DNA from: Neostapfia colusana
Taxonomy: Eukaryota; Streptophyta; Magnoliopsida; Poales; Poaceae
DNA: 64,000 bases
Reading direction: 5' to 3'
Assembly: GCA_030760725.1 (NCBI GenBank)
Contig: JASWHV010000012.1
Location: 21,900,368 to 21,964,367 of the forward strand
The notes below the pieces were generated by a model. The model ran no database searches, was not told the origin of the DNA, and worked only from the letters and a program-made list of their open reading frames with translations. Positions within the stretch are counted from its first letter, which is position 1. Each line of letters starts with the position of its first letter. Shown piece after piece: positions 34,601 to 46,179 of this stretch. Both the position numbers and the translations under genes were made by a program.

Positions 34601-34881
34601 TTTTTAGCAAAGCTAACCTCTAGATTTTCATCTAGCAATTGTGAAACCGAAAGCAAGTTGTATTTCAAATTTTTAACAAGTGCCACATCTTTCAAAGTGT
34701 AGAGATTGTTTACTCTAACCGAACCTTTAGCAATTATGGGAGTGGAAGAGTTATCGGCGAAAGTAACATTTTCTACACGTGACACAAAAGGGAGAGAGGA
34801 GAACCATTCTTTGTTACCGGTCATGTGGTGTGAGAAACCTGAATCCACAATCCAAATGTTCTCCTTCCTCAAACGTGAAAC
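31696..34881 (-). CDS. pol: C2 pol: protease-integrase-RT-RNase H polyprotein
   Basis: One open frame follows the TAG at 34884-34882; the 1,058-codon stretch counted from TTG at 34872 is uninterrupted. Protease: IVDSGFSHHMTG, where C1 has Cys and Arg at the two changed sites. Integrase: HHCC zinc region, then Asp (LLHLDTVGP), Asp (RSDNGTEFK) and Glu (QNGVVERKNRT), all present. RT: WVFKNK, LVAQGFTQ, MDVKSAFLNGYIEEEVY and the catalytic YVDDIIFG at about 32650. RNase H: FSDADFGGCRIDRKSTSG, STAESEYVA, ending HPHGLN. With no own ATG it depends on reading through the gag stop or on another expression route. It is the only copia pol in the window that could still be enzymatically complete. Confidence 0.9.
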   Translation of the reverse strand, partial: VSRLRKENIWIVDSGFSHHMTGNKEWFSSLPFVSRVENVTFADNSSTPIIAKGSVRVNNLYTLKDVALVKNLKYNLLSVSQLLDENLEVSFAKNCCKVVDSKGELLFNMSRFGRVFKADFDFSTSKHRCLVANDTKDLYFWHRRLGHIGFDHLTRVSALDRIRGLPKLKKDNDIVCSSCRHAKFVAGSHAPLTMTMTAELGQLLHLDTVGPARVQSFRGKWYVLVIVDDYSRYSWVYFMASNNEAFSHFRTLFLRLSIDHPGSLKAIRSDNGTEFKNQSFDHFCAENGIDHQYSSPYVPQQNGVVERKNRTLVEMARTVLDEYQTPRKFWADAIATACYVSNCVFLRAKLGKTPYELRFGHRPSVTHFRVFGCKCFVKKHGNLDKFEARSVDAMFLGYPSHTRGYRVLLLDTNKIVETCEVSFDEASPSTSSDIAGPDPYPQGESIFIEEDEEVVLLPENSEVNNDQAADFAPQPAPTVTTAGSDLPQSTSSPNQRYEHEEEGACEVSTPLRVLKSHPPQQIIGILHERVTRSRFCDPNYHAHSAFVASFEPKDISHALTNESWINAIQEELENFERNNVWKLVPPPQGHTLIGTKWVFKNKQSEVGVVVRNKARLVAQGFTQIEGLDFDETFAPVARLEAIRILLAFAASKGFKLYQMDVKSAFLNGYIEEEVYVKQPPGFENPNFPNHVYKLSKSLYGLKQAPRAWYDRLKTFLLEKGFTMGKVDKTLFVLKHGNDSLFVQVYVDDIIFGFASHDLVSKFSAMMSSEFEMSMMGELTCFLGLQIKQTKEGTFVHQTKYTKDLLKRFNMDKCKPLRTPMGTATTLELDEDGDPVDKKEYRSMIGSLLYLTASRPDIQFSVCLCARFQASPRASHRQAIKRILRYLHGTQEFGIFLPSSSTVSLKAFSDADFGGCRIDRKSTSGACHFLGNSLVAWSSRKQSSVAQSTAESEYVAAASACSQILWIVQTLKEYGVDLDSVPLFCDNTSAICIAKNPVKHSRTKHIDIRYHFLRDNVEKGNIVLHHVDTEQQLADIFTKPLDFTRFCFIRSEIGVMHPHGLN

Positions 34882-34884
34882 CTA
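34882..34884 (-). promoter_or_regulatory. In-frame TAG between gag and pol (possible readthrough)
   Basis: Gag ends GCT GTG TAG and pol continues in the same frame GTT TCA CGT. The identical TAG and context occur in C1 at 19054-19056. Both copies keep it although other stops differ. It may be a programmed suppression site or an ancestral mutation. Confidence 0.5.
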
Positions 34885-37142
34885 CACAGCAGCACAATAC
34901 GTCGATGACTCAATACTGGGGTTAGTTAAAAGACTTTTAGGAATCCAGTACTGAGTCACACGACGTCCAGCAGGAATAACACGCGAAAGCTGAGAACGTA
35001 CAGCAGGTTTATGAGCCAAACATCGAAAATTTTTGTTCCCAACAACTGACTTAGAAGATGTGTTATATGTAGCACAAAAAAGAGTAGGTCCGGGAGCAAG
35101 TTTTTGACTCATTACAGCAGGTTGCAAGCTCCGAACATTCGGTCTAGCAGATTTTGCTTGGTTGTTATGTGATCTAGCAAGTATTCTTTGTTTCTTATCG
35201 TGTTTAGCTAGTCTATAACAAAAATCCATGACATGACCATCTCTACCACAGTAGGTACAATGAAAAATAACCTTATTATCATGTCTAGATGAGCAAGCAA
35301 CACGTTTATTAGAACCCGAATGGGACAGTACTCCTGCAGATTTGAAAATCACCTCTTTTTGTCTAGGAGCTGTTTGAATCAAACCGCTTCCTAATGACTT
35401 TACAACTTTAGGTGGGTGTGCCTTAGCATGAGCATGAGAATTAAAATCTAAACCAGTTTTATCATTACAAGACTTGGAAGAATTCAGCAGCAAGTTTATG
35501 TTCTTATTTGCATTAGAAAACCGATCTAGTGTCCTATGCATGTCATCAAGTTTATTGGACAGATCAAAGCAGTTTTCACATGAAGTTTTTCCTTTTAGTT
35601 TGCGATTTGAACAATATTTAACTTCATGCACACGTAAAGCATTGTTCAAAATAGAAATCTCATTCATAGCATCATTTAGTTTCTTATTCAGATCATCACA
35701 TGAAGAACAATGCAAATCAATTGTAGAACAACAAGCATCTTTCAAATTTTTATCATTAAGTGCAACAAGCTCTTTGTTCTTTTCAATTTCAAGTTCAAGT
35801 TTATCAAGTGTAGATGCATGTGCACTTCTTAAAGAGGATAATTGTTCATAAATTAAATCAATGAGGAACAAGAATCATCACTAGGAATCAAAGTTTTTAA
35901 ACGATTAATTTCAGATTCTAGTGATTTAATTTTAACAGCATTGTTCCTAAGTTTTTTATCCTTTTTCTTTAATATAACAGTGGCACGAGAAATAGCATCA
36001 CACATTTCTTCGCAAGTGGGACATACCTCTTCATCGTCGCTGATGTGTTCTTTCTCCTCGGAGCTTGAACTTGACTTGCTCGCCATGCAGCACATATTTT
36101 CCATAGCTTCTTCATCTTCATCACTACCGGTGTCCACATCACTTGAGCCGAAATCTTGAAGTGCCGAGATCATACTATGCACTATGTTGCGCATTGATAA
36201 ATCTTTCTTCTTCTTATTCTTTGCAAACGATTTCTTCGGCCTTGTTTGCTTTTCTTCATGTGAAGTCGGACCTGAAAGGTTAGGGCACTCCGTACGAAAA
36301 TGTCCTGTCTTACCACATTCAAAACATCGTTGAGGTCCGGAGCTTCCTCTCCTTCTAGTTCTCACATTTTGCAATGCTTTTGAGAACCGAGTAGAGATGA
36401 GTGCAAGCTCCTCCTCTGGAAACTCTTCAATCTGTTCAAGGGTTAGAGAGGACAGCAAAGAGAGTGCACCACTAGATGATGATTGACTAGAACTAGACAT
36501 GTCACGTTGCGAAACAAATGCAATAGACTTGTTGGGGTTTTTACGTGAGATGATGTCAATTTCATGAGTTTTCAATTTAGAATAAAGCATGTCTAAAGTA
36601 AGAGAACTCATGACAGTAGATTCATGAATAGATGTAACTTTCATCTCCCAAATTGACATATCTAATGCTCCTAACAATTGTCTAGCATTTTCAGCATCTG
36701 AAAAGTTAACATTGACACTACGCAAGTTGCTGAGAATTTTATTAAAGCGAGCAAAAAGGTCGTCAATTGACTCACCGGGTTGCATCTGAAAACGCATGTA
36801 TTCTTTCTTGAACATATCTTGCCTTACCTCCTTGATCGTATTGGATCCTTCATGGTAGTCACAAAGAGCTTTCCAAACATCATATGCAGATCGGAGGTGT
36901 GCAACACGGTCGAAGTCGCTTTGAGTCAATCCTTGGATGATCAAGTTGCGAGCCTTGTTGTTGTTGTCAACATCTCTCATGTTCGCAGCCGTAACTTGAT
37001 CGTTGGGTGGTACATCAAAGTTCCGGTAGACCTTTTCCCATATGGCGAAGCCTTGCGCCTGTATGTAGGCCTCCATCCGCGCCTTCCAAACCTAAAAATC
37101 GATGCCATTGAACACACAAGGTTTTGCGGAGTACTTCTCCAT
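34882..37142 (-). pseudogene. gag: C2 gag, one nonsense and one frameshift
   Basis: The ATG is at 37142 (MEKYSAKP). Codon 17 is TAG (37094-37092) where C1 has CAG, which would cut the product to 16 residues. Downstream the frame is open through the capsid-like region, the knuckle CFECGKTGHFRTEC (about 36330-36290), the Lys-rich and acidic tracts, and the A-run that is broken in C1. Loss of one G near 35858 shifts the frame. The C-terminal part (35871-34885) has the coiled coil, Cys-rich stretches and a second intact knuckle (CTYCGRDGHVMDFC), ending ...SSTYCAAV at the TAG 34884-34882. C1 and C2 are broken at different sites, so the shared ancestor had an open gag up to the final TAG. Confidence 0.87.
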
Positions 37143-37189
37143 GATGGTTAGTCAAAACACGTGCAAATCACAAAGATTAGAGCACCTTG

Positions 37190-37201
37190 GCTCTGATACC
37201 A
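37190..37201 (-). other. C2 primer-binding site
   Basis: On the minus strand this reads TGGTATCAGAGC, two bases from the 5' LTR end at 37204, as in C1. Confidence 0.9.
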
Positions 37202-37203
37202 AT

Positions 37204-38828
37204 TGTAGGATCGAAGAGCATGCGAAAATCTACCAGAGGGGGGGTGAATGGTAGATTAAAACTTTTCGCAGCGGAAACAACAAAAACCCCTCAGCAAAAA
37301 ATCAATCGGTTAAAGAAACCGTGTGTGCAAGTGTTTTAAAACGTGTTCAACCGTGACAAATCAAGTAGAGAGGTAGAGAATTAATTCACGGATCTAATGC
37401 AACAAGAATCACTTGAAAACACGAAGTAAAACTTGAGATACGATCAAAACATTAAACGAAGATCAATCTGTTCTACCGGATATAAAACAGATCTGCAACG
37501 CTGCAAAGAAACTCGTGTATCTCAAAAACTACAGATATGAAGCTCGTGAAAATTTCATAGATGATAGATAATTTAGTTTTGAAGACAACCCAAAAAGAAT
37601 CACGTCAATCGGATCTGTAAAACTCGAGTTATGAACGAAACACCGAAGCAACGTCGGTCTGTCCAGAAACTCGGCGAGAAAGACTTGACGAAAAACAAGT
37701 CAGACGAACAAGGCACAAAAGCTCCTCGAAACTATGAACTTTATTCAATAGAAAAACAAGAGGAACAGCCCAAAGTTCTCTACCCATGAGAGCTCTGGCC
37801 TCCCTTGCTTTTATAGCCAGCCCTCAGGCTAATCAATCCAATCTAGGACTCCTACTCCTAATTGGACTCGTATCCTAACTTACCGTAACTGCTCAGGACT
37901 CTCCTATTCGCAGATAGAAGCAATCATGAGACTTCCAAACACCTTAGGAACGTCCTAAACATTCCTAAAAGAACTCAACTTCGTGCCTAGCACGAAATCC
38001 TATCATAACCAACTCAAATCTTCCATATTTGAGCCATATCCGACTCAGCCTCAGCCTAAGTACACAATCCAGCCGGTTGGACCTTTCCGACCAATTCTTT
38101 ACGTCCACTTCTCTTCATCACGCCTTGGAACAATGTTGCCACGTCCATGAACTCCTTGCACACGTGCAAACACCTTCCGACTACGTACACACAACCTTCA
38201 TATGCACTGCCCTTGATCCAAACATGCTGCTCGACCTCCCGATCAACTCAACCACAGCTCCTCCCGAACTTGGTTGTTGGAACCTCATCTCCTCCCTGAG
38301 ACTAGTCCAAGGATCCCGTCACCAGCCAAGTCTTGAACTCAAGCAACACCTGCACATGAATAAACAACCAATTCTTCCGAGCACAAGTCCTCGACTTGAC
38401 TCACGTTAGTTCGAAAACCACAACACCTTACATGAGCACGTCACATAAGCATGTTGCAAACCATATCAAATGATAACAGCCATAACCACCAAAACACACC
38501 AAAAACTTAGCAAATTAATACTAAGCAAACCTTCCCATAAAGCAAGTTTGAAACATTGCGAGTTAAAGGCAAAAACAAGACGCTGCAGTTCTACGAGTTG
38601 AACTTCACGGGAGCTCACTAAAAACAAGCTCCGGACCTCACAGAAGCTCTCCGGACCTTGCAGGAGCTCTCTGGACCTTGCGTCGGATCTTGCCAACACT
38701 TGGCGGACCTAACAAAGAACTTGTCGGACCTTGCCACAGAAGAATGTTTTGGCAATATTCAAAACTTTGAATGTTAATGCTAACTTTTATCCTAATTGCC
38801 AATGTATTCAGCACACATAGGTCTCACA
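37204..38828 (-). repeat. C2 5' LTR
   Basis: It is 1,625 bp, TGTGAGACC at 38828 to CGATCCTACA at 37204 on the minus strand, with a TATA box at 37815-37808. It is complete at both ends. Confidence 0.94.
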
Positions 38829-40310
38829 GATAAATGTCAAATATTTATTTAAACAGTAAACCATTGAGTTATAACATAAGACATGTCATTGAACCCATAA
38901 AACTTGGAAATATAGTTCAAATTTAAATAAATTTGATTGCTGATCTGCTGTCTGCATGACAGCCCAGACCAGTTTCCATTTCAACCTGATTTAGGCCATG
39001 TTAAAAGCAAAACCAATTCTGGAGCTCAACATCAAAGTTAAAGATAACTTCAGTAGACTTCCAGAAAGTATTTGATTGGCCTAAGATCTGTCCTGGTTCA
39101 AAAGTTATGAGAGGTCAAAGTTAACAGAATTTCTGGAGAAAATTGGACAGCACCTCCCTGCTTTGGTACTGATTTGATCCAAGAATTCCAGTTAATTCTG
39201 TTCGCAATCTAACAAAACTTTCTGTTACAAAGTTGTAACCCATCTCATAATATTTCCATAACTACCTAATTTTCTATTTTTGGATTTTTATGAAGGAAGT
39301 TATACTCAATTTACAGAGAGTTTACAGAGAGTCTTTGCCCTGCCCTGTTTTCTGGACAGTTTCAACTCTACTGCATTTTTCGATTGGTTAAGTTGAAAAA
39401 CCTCTGGAACTCGACAAAAAAGTTGTAAAACTCTTCGAAAGCTTTCCAGAAATGTATCATATGACCCCTACCTCGAAAGAACTCAACCTCTAACCTCTGA
39501 TTAACTTCAGCTTTGATTCAGCTGAAAACAGAGTGCTCTGTCCTTAACAACCTATAAGTTGAAAACTTGTTAACTTTGAACATCCTGATTAAGTATAGGA
39601 GTTACATCAAGTTTTACTGCTTTGGATTAAAAACCTTCAAGTTTTACAATGAAGTTATTCATTTAGTGGGGTGTGACGTCGATGCGTCACCAGATCATGT
39701 CGGTACTACGTCCTCACAAAGAAAAACCTATACCGGACTTAGCCGGCTTCGTTAGTTCAGTGGCACTAAACGTCACTCACACACGGATGCTACACGTCTA
39801 CCGTTTCGTGGTTAGACTACCTGCAGAAACTCAAACAATCATCAGACTCGGCTGCACACCGAGCCCGGTATCCATACAGTTCGTACACCCGGCCGTCATC
39901 ACTCGCCTGGATGTTCTCAAGCCAAACACGCCTTGAGTTATGTGTTCACGTTTCAGACCACGTGACGGGGTCTCCCAAATTGCACCACGCACGCCAGGGA
40001 CAGACGTCGCTCGAATACCCCAAACGACATGAAGAGTCGTAGAGGATATCACAGCGGGTCGGGTTACCTGCCACCCGTGGGGCTCGACCCTTCAGCTTGT
40101 GCGCACTGGTGGACAGCGCTTACGTGCACCCCCCAAGACATAAAGTGTCCCGAGATGCACGAATTTCCAACATAGACCAATAGGTTAGTATGCCACTTTC
40201 AATACGCTAATAACATCCTTATATGGGCTACTAACTCGTTCCTCACTGGATTTTTGAAAAAGATGACCTTTGTAGTGCGTTAAACCTCAAGCGAGCTCTG
40301 ATACCAACGC
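38829..40310 (-). other. G2 leader (between primer site and ORF0)
   Basis: This is 1.48 kb with no gene. Read on the minus strand it follows the primer-binding site and leads to C2, beyond which G2 ORF0 begins. It is AT-rich from 38829 to 39660, with phrases also found in the G3 leader (TTCCAGAA, CTGTCCAGAAA). The part at about 39050-39940 is a diverged copy of 63154-64000. Confidence 0.75.
40295..40306 (-). other. G2 primer-binding site (initiator Met tRNA)
   Basis: TGGTATCAGAGC on the minus strand, four bases from the LTR-B end (…GTGTCA at 40311). It shows that the LTR to the right acts as a 5' LTR for the sequence to the left. Confidence 0.88.
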
Positions 40311-40536
40311 TGACACGACCCCACGGTCTTGTCGAGCCAGGATCACGCTGAGGGGTGCTGCGTTGCACAGCACCGAATAACACACATCAAAGGTACAAAG
40401 CGGAAGCAAAACTTTTATTACATAAAGCGGTTTATGAACATTTGTACATCAAAATAGGTCCAGTCTACACTCACGGGCGTAGACTACTCATCAAGTTCAC
40501 GTTCAGCCCATGAACGTGTCCTTGCTAGCACACACG
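40311..40536 (-). mobile_element. LTR-B of G2, 3'-terminal part
   Basis: The last 226 bp of the LTR on the minus strand, ending GTCGTGTCA. It is separated from the rest (54853-58980) by G3, which is inserted after ACACG. Confidence 0.88.
40532..40536. repeat. Target-site duplication of G3 (ACACG), left copy
   Basis: ACACG abuts the G3 LTR start and is repeated at 54848-54852 after the right LTR end. Confidence 0.96.
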
Positions 40537-43500
40537 TGTAAAATCCCCAAAAGTGGTAGCAAGAAAAATTCTGCTCATGTGCACTTATGAAAAATGAGGA
40601 GAATTAAAACTTTGAATTATAATGGGGTAAGTTCAAAGTGAGGGTTTAGACTTCCCAAAACTTCCAAACATGGAGATCTAAATGCACAACTTGGATCTTT
40701 ATAGTCCAAATATTCAACCTTCCAAATTTCAGCTCATTTGGAGGAGTTTTAATATTTGTTTGGGATTAAAAGGAGAAGCCCTCTAATCTGAATTTCAAAT
40801 TCAGTTTCAAATTCCAATTCCCTCAATTTGAAAATTGGGTTTCACAAATGTGTTCTCCACCTTTTAATAAGCAGCCATGCAAAAAATTGGAAATTTTGGA
40901 GCTGGTTTGCTATAATTTTTTAGGCAATACAAAGTGGAGAATTCAAACTCCTTTTCAAATTCAAATGATCAAACCCCATTCAAATTCTACACCAGAATTC
41001 AAACCATTTGAATTCTGCAAATTCAAACATAACTTTGGGATGAAGTAAAGCTTTTAATGTTGAGTTGCTGGTGGGAAATATCAGAAAAAAATTTACTGAG
41101 AAATAAGGAGAGGGGGCCCACTGGTCAGTCACCATAGAAGCAAAACCTCTCTGTTTCACTCGGCTGTTCACGCGAGGGCGCCAGCTCCCGATCAAACCCG
41201 CCGGCCGATGCTCCACCGAGCTGCTTCCCCGCCGCCCCGACGTCGGTTCAGGCGCGTGGATGCTTAAAGCGACCGCCGAGTGCCGTATCTGACCTCATCC
41301 TCATTACCCCGCAGCCTCTCCACGCTCTGCTCGAGCCTCGCGGACCCAGTTCCCCCACCTGCGGAAGAAACCTTCGGCTCATCGACGCCCGGTGAGGTCG
41401 GCGTGCCTCTCGCGCGGCTGAGCCACGGGATCGTTGCGCCAGGTTCCTCTCCAGCTCCCCGCAGCCCCAAGTGAACACCAGCACCGGTGGTTGGCGCCTA
41501 CGAGCTGGAATTCCTTTCGGAACTCCGGTGTTGATCGCCTGTACGCCACACCGTCGCCCGACGGTTTTGCAGCCCCTCCCGATCAACAGAAAGGTCCCTG
41601 AGGTGCGTGAGGAACCCTTCCTCCTCCCTTTCCACCAGTTCCTGCTTTCTTCGCTCCGGTACCGAGTATTTTGAAGTTTGGCGCCGGCGGATCTTTAGAA
41701 ACCCGAGAACCCTTCGAAGAAATTCGCTGTGCTCGGGGTAGCTCCGCTCTAGATAAGCTTACAGTAGCTCCAGCACAGGCTTGCGCATCTCTCCGAAGTT
41801 CTAGCAGCTCAAATGAGCAAGTAGAGATGCCGGGTATCGAGTTTTTGTCGCCACCGGAGTTTTGCGGGCTCAGGTCGCCGGTGAGGTCCCATCTCCGGTG
41901 GGTTTCAGGGAGAGCGAGCTATGGGTCGAGGATGTCCATGGGACACTGGTGCTTTTAGAGCCAACCCTAGCCCGAAAGACCCACTGTTGAGGGAGAGCGA
42001 GGTCGCCGAAGTAAGATTCGACATGGTCGCCGGTGCAAGCACCTTTCCGGCCATTGTCATCGGCTCCCGACCCCACCATCGTGTTCAGCACGGTGTAGAA
42101 CTCACAGGCGGCGAGTTTGACGAAGTTTGGACCACAGGAATCCCGTCCCGGCGAGCCTCGCCGGCGTGCGCCGCCGCGGAAGGCGCGGGCAGCGCGAGGA
42201 AGACGAAGGAGGGCCGGTCCCACCGGTCAGCCTCCGGGTTCGCGCGAGGATCGGTTTGTGGCGCCGGATCTGGTGCGGCTGCGCGGGAATAACCCCGTAG
42301 CCCCCGGTGTTGCCGAAATACCACTGGTCCGATTTAAAACAGTGGGCCCAGCCCAATTATTTGAAGTTTCTATTAGAGAAATAATTCCAGGAATTAGCTG
42401 ATCTTTACAAGGCCATAACTTTGTGTAGAAAACTCCAAAAAGAGTGAGACCAATTTTGTTGGGTTCCTCATGAGTAGTGCTTCACAGAGAAACCAAATTT
42501 TGACTATGAAAATGCCCAGGAATTTCTGTAGAATTGTTTTTAGTAAATCCTTTAGGGATTTATTACAGGAGCAATTCTTTATGAAATATTCCCAAATTTG
42601 GGTAGCAAATCCTCTTCATAGATACTGATCTCCAGTAAAAATTTGGGCTTCATTGGAGGTCATTTGCTAGGTCAAATTACCTTCTCAAGTTCAGCCTTTA
42701 TTTGAAAATTCAAATTTAAACAGAAGCTTTTTCAGAACTCCTGTCTAAGTTCAAAAATTCATATCTCTCTGATGGTAGCTCCAAAAATGGTGAAACAAAT
42801 TTTGTTAGAACCATGGAGACTTACCCCAATCAGATCTTCCACCATTAGCTATGTCAAAGCTCCTGAATTGGGCTCAAAATTTAGTGAAGCATTGTACTTG
42901 TAGGAATTTTAAAGACTACATTGTGCAATGACATGTCTCCAAATTTGACTCAAGTCATCCTTAGAGAGTCTAGTATCCACTGTAAAAATCCCAAAGCCAA
43001 TTAAGGATTTTAAATAGCAATAGCTATGAATAGAAGTCCAATTCTTATAAATCCTTAATACTTATACATGTATTTTATTACATTTCATGATAGTGACCGA
43101 AGTTGAGGATACGCCAGAGCCTTTGGACGTCCTGCCACCGGAAGCTGACTTTCCGTTTAACTCGCAACCAGGCAAGCCCCGGTTTGCACTTAAGTACCTT
43201 TTATAAAGTTTTTATTTGTATCATTTATGTCTAGGGTGAATGTTTGCATTAGAGTTAGGGTGATTCAAACCCCACTTGCATAGCCTCTTTAAATCCTATA
43301 AAGGGTTGGGTAGTTTACAAACCGACGAGTAGAGATTGCCATGCTAATGTATAGGATCTCGGTAGAAGTCGAGTGGTTGGAAGCTACTCGCGAGATAGTA
43401 CTTATCACACGGGAAGAAAAGAGGTAGATAATGGCTCGAGTTATGAAAATGAGACCCAGCAGGTGGGATAGGAAGCAGTGAGCAGAGGTCTCACGTGCGT

Positions 43501-44601
43501 AGCCCTGTTGGTGTCGGTTGAGGACCGTCCGTGTGCGGCCCTGCTGGACAAGTATCGAACAGTACCGGATGCATACTGGCATATGGGAACCAGGAAACCG
43601 ATGTAATTGGTTAACCTGGGTGTCGAGGCTTACCCAACCGTAAATAGGAGTGGGTTGAGGGTAGCAAGGTGTAAATCTGCCGGTGGGCACAGTCACGCTC
43701 CACGCGGGGACCTCCTACCCGTTACGGATGGACCGGTTTGGCATTTGGGTTGCCTTTGAAAGGTTGTTGCATACAACAGAGTAGGAAGGGGTGTGGAATC
43801 ACGCTTCTGAAAGTGGGTGTATGTGACGTGTTATCCGGGTGTGTCTTGATTGCAATCACCGTCCCTCGCGGTTATTTGAGTACCCGCTTGTTCACTGCGC
43901 TGTGACGTAGTAAGAAGTGAAATAAGCCAACTGAAAATGCTGTATTGATCTTAATGTCTTGAATACCTTGATTGTTGTAGATATAGAGCTAATTAAGTTT
44001 ACATTCCACTTTGGGCATCTCCACATCGGGGGAAAGCGTTTCTTGTTTGATTGTGGACTTCCGATGTGAGGGCTGCTTAAGGCACATGAATCTGCTGCTA
44101 TTAAACTGAAAGTAAGGACCAACTTATAGGCGTGTCTTTATTGCAAAAATCCTTTCCTATCTTACATACCCTTGCACGTAGAGTTCCATGCCTAGGGTTG
44201 ACGGTTAAGACTTGCTGAGCCTTCGTGCTCACGGTTGCAATATTTGAGCTGTGTGCAGGTGAGAGGTATGAGGAAGGTTCCGAGGATGAGGCGATGCCCC
44301 CGACGGAGTACACGGCCGAGCTGGAGCCATGCACGCCGCCGTGATTCTCCGGTTCCATGCTGCTAGTGTGTAGCGTCCCCGGGCTGGACGGCTGCACTTT
44401 TGCATAGCTAGGATGAGAGGCCTTATATGTATATTACTTCCGCTGTATGAATAGGTTTTGTAAAAAGACTTCCGCTGTTTTATATCAAATAAAAGTTTGT
44501 ATGTTACCCTTGATTCTTTTCATGTGTGTTGTTGGGTGCCGCATCGCACGGCACCACCCTATGCGATTCTGGAGTGGGTGAACCACGGGGTGGTCCTCAC
44601 A
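40537..44601 (+). repeat. G3 5' LTR (LTR-C)
   Basis: It runs TGTAAAATCC to CCTCACA, 4,065 bp. An AT-rich first part is followed by a GC-rich block (about 41110-42350), an AT-rich block (to 43120), and a final part with conserved motifs (stem-loop 43369-43392, ATCACCGTC-CTCGCGGT about 43855, TGACGTAGTAA about 43902, GTTGTTGGGTGCC near 44528). ORFs within it occur identically in the 3' LTR and show no known domain. Confidence 0.96.
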
Positions 44602-44605
44602 GTCA

Positions 44606-44617
44606 TGGTATCAGAGC
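44606..44617 (+). other. G3 primer-binding site
   Basis: TGGTATCAGAGC, four bases after the LTR end. Confidence 0.92.
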
Positions 44618-46179
44618 CGCATTGGGAATAGCACACTCGAAAAGAGCTTATTTTGAAAATTTAGAAGTAGTCGAGTGAGGATTAGTCATTAAGCCCACAT
44701 AAGGTCTATGATAGTACTAGTTATGATGGTGGAAAGCTAACTTATATGTTATACATTCTGTAACGACGCTCCGACGTCAGGTAAGAGGTAAGGTACGCCA
44801 CCGTAGGCGGATCAATTACGGTAACTCACCATACGAGTAATAGTATGGAAGGTTATACTGTGGCTTGGCACGGTAGTTAATATGAGTCTCTGAACTTCTC
44901 AATGGTTCTGAGAGCATATGAAAACGCTGATCTCCAGCGTGCTTTAGGCAAAAGTGAGAATACCCCATCGTGTGGTAAGCAACACGATAGTATGCAACTC
45001 TTGAACGTTCAATGTTCAAAGGGCCATACGCAGCGCTCGCCATCGGCGTGCCTCAACGGTCATGAGGCAGTAGGTGGTATCCGTTGGGTTGATAAAATTC
45101 CCAACCGTGACGACCCGTTCGCGCTCTACTCAGGTTCCCCGTCGTGTGGTGTGAAAACACGACCATGTACCTTGAGACGTGGCTTGACTCAAGGATGATC
45201 CGTATGGCAATGATACGGACCGTATGTTTTTACTACGATATGGAACTGCCTGAAATGTCAAAAACCTTTGTGTGCACCATTATTGTGTGTTCTTCTGCAG
45301 GTACATTAACCACGTTAGTGTATGACGTGTAGAAACCGTTTGTGAGTGACGACTTTAGTTCCACCATTTGACACGTATATGCCGGAATACCGGTTTAGGA
45401 TTTTTCTTTGGTGAGGAAACGTAGTACCGACTGTATAAAAGTTTATTTTCAAAGAAAAGAGTCAAAATGAAGTTTAGGATTTCATTTAGGGGTTAGTAAA
45501 CTCCTATATTGATCTAAGAGTCAATTGGGAGTATAGGCTCAATTCCAAAAGCTTAGGAACAATCCCCCCTGTTTTTGGCAGAAACTTTTGCTGAACTTGA
45601 ACAGGGCATAACTTAGGATTGGTTGAACCAATGGAGGTGTGGGATACCCTTCTGGAAAGGTTTTGAAGTCCTCTACAATTTTTCTGTAGAGTTCCAGAAC
45701 AAAATCTCCCTCCAATGGGATGAAAATCTAAGATGAGTAGGTACTGTCCAGAAACAGGGCAGACCAAATGCTCTCCGGAATTTTCTGTATTTCAACCAAA
45801 ACACTTAGTTTCACAGTTTGACGTCCAGTGGCTGTTGTAAAACAGCGAGTTAGAGTCGAAGGGTTTATGCATTTGACATATCACTTCGAGTTAGTACATG
45901 TTTGGGTCCAATACAATAGCGAGGAATTACGCATGCTAACACACTTAACATCCCGTGGTGACCCCGATGGTCGAAATGAACTTTTAAACCCCTCAAGTTC
46001 AATACTTTGGAACTCGATCATGGGACATGGTCCAGGGATGTATATGTTGCATAAAGTTTATACTTTATCCATATGTGTGTTTGTTATGCGCATTGTCTAC
46101 GCCATTCTCGTATCACTATTGTATAGACTGGATGAAATAAACCAACATGTGCTGATCGTTTGAATGATGTGAATGCAGA
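44618..46179 (+). other. G3 leader, no ORF0
   Basis: 1.56 kb without a convincing gene. The longest ORF (44902-45198) has no family features. G2 keeps an ORF0-like gene in the equivalent interval, and nothing like it is visible here. The second half shares short phrases with the leaders at 39050-39500 and 63154-63700. Confidence 0.7.

Larger units (their letters stand above)
29119..38828 (-). mobile_element. C2: Sirevirus-type Ty1/copia element, minus strand, pol intact
   Basis: This is the same family as C1, in inverted orientation 4.3 kb away. The 5' LTR is at 37204-38828 and the 3' LTR at 29119-30710. The 3' LTR lacks its last ~30 bp and runs straight into the G2 ORF0 region, so the target duplication cannot be checked. 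The right flank is GATAA. Pol is one open frame of 1,058 codons; gag has one stop and one frameshift. Confidence 0.92.

Noticed and set aside
38829..40310. Host intergenic DNA or gene between C2 and G3
   Set aside because: The initiator-Met primer site at 40295-40306 next to an LTR end, and similarity to 63154-64000, show it is a retrotransposon leader.
41671..42401. Overlapping ORFs of 94-123 codons in the G3 LTR
   Set aside because: They recur in the second LTR only because LTRs are duplicates. They overlap on both strands in a GC-rich block and show no recognisable domain.
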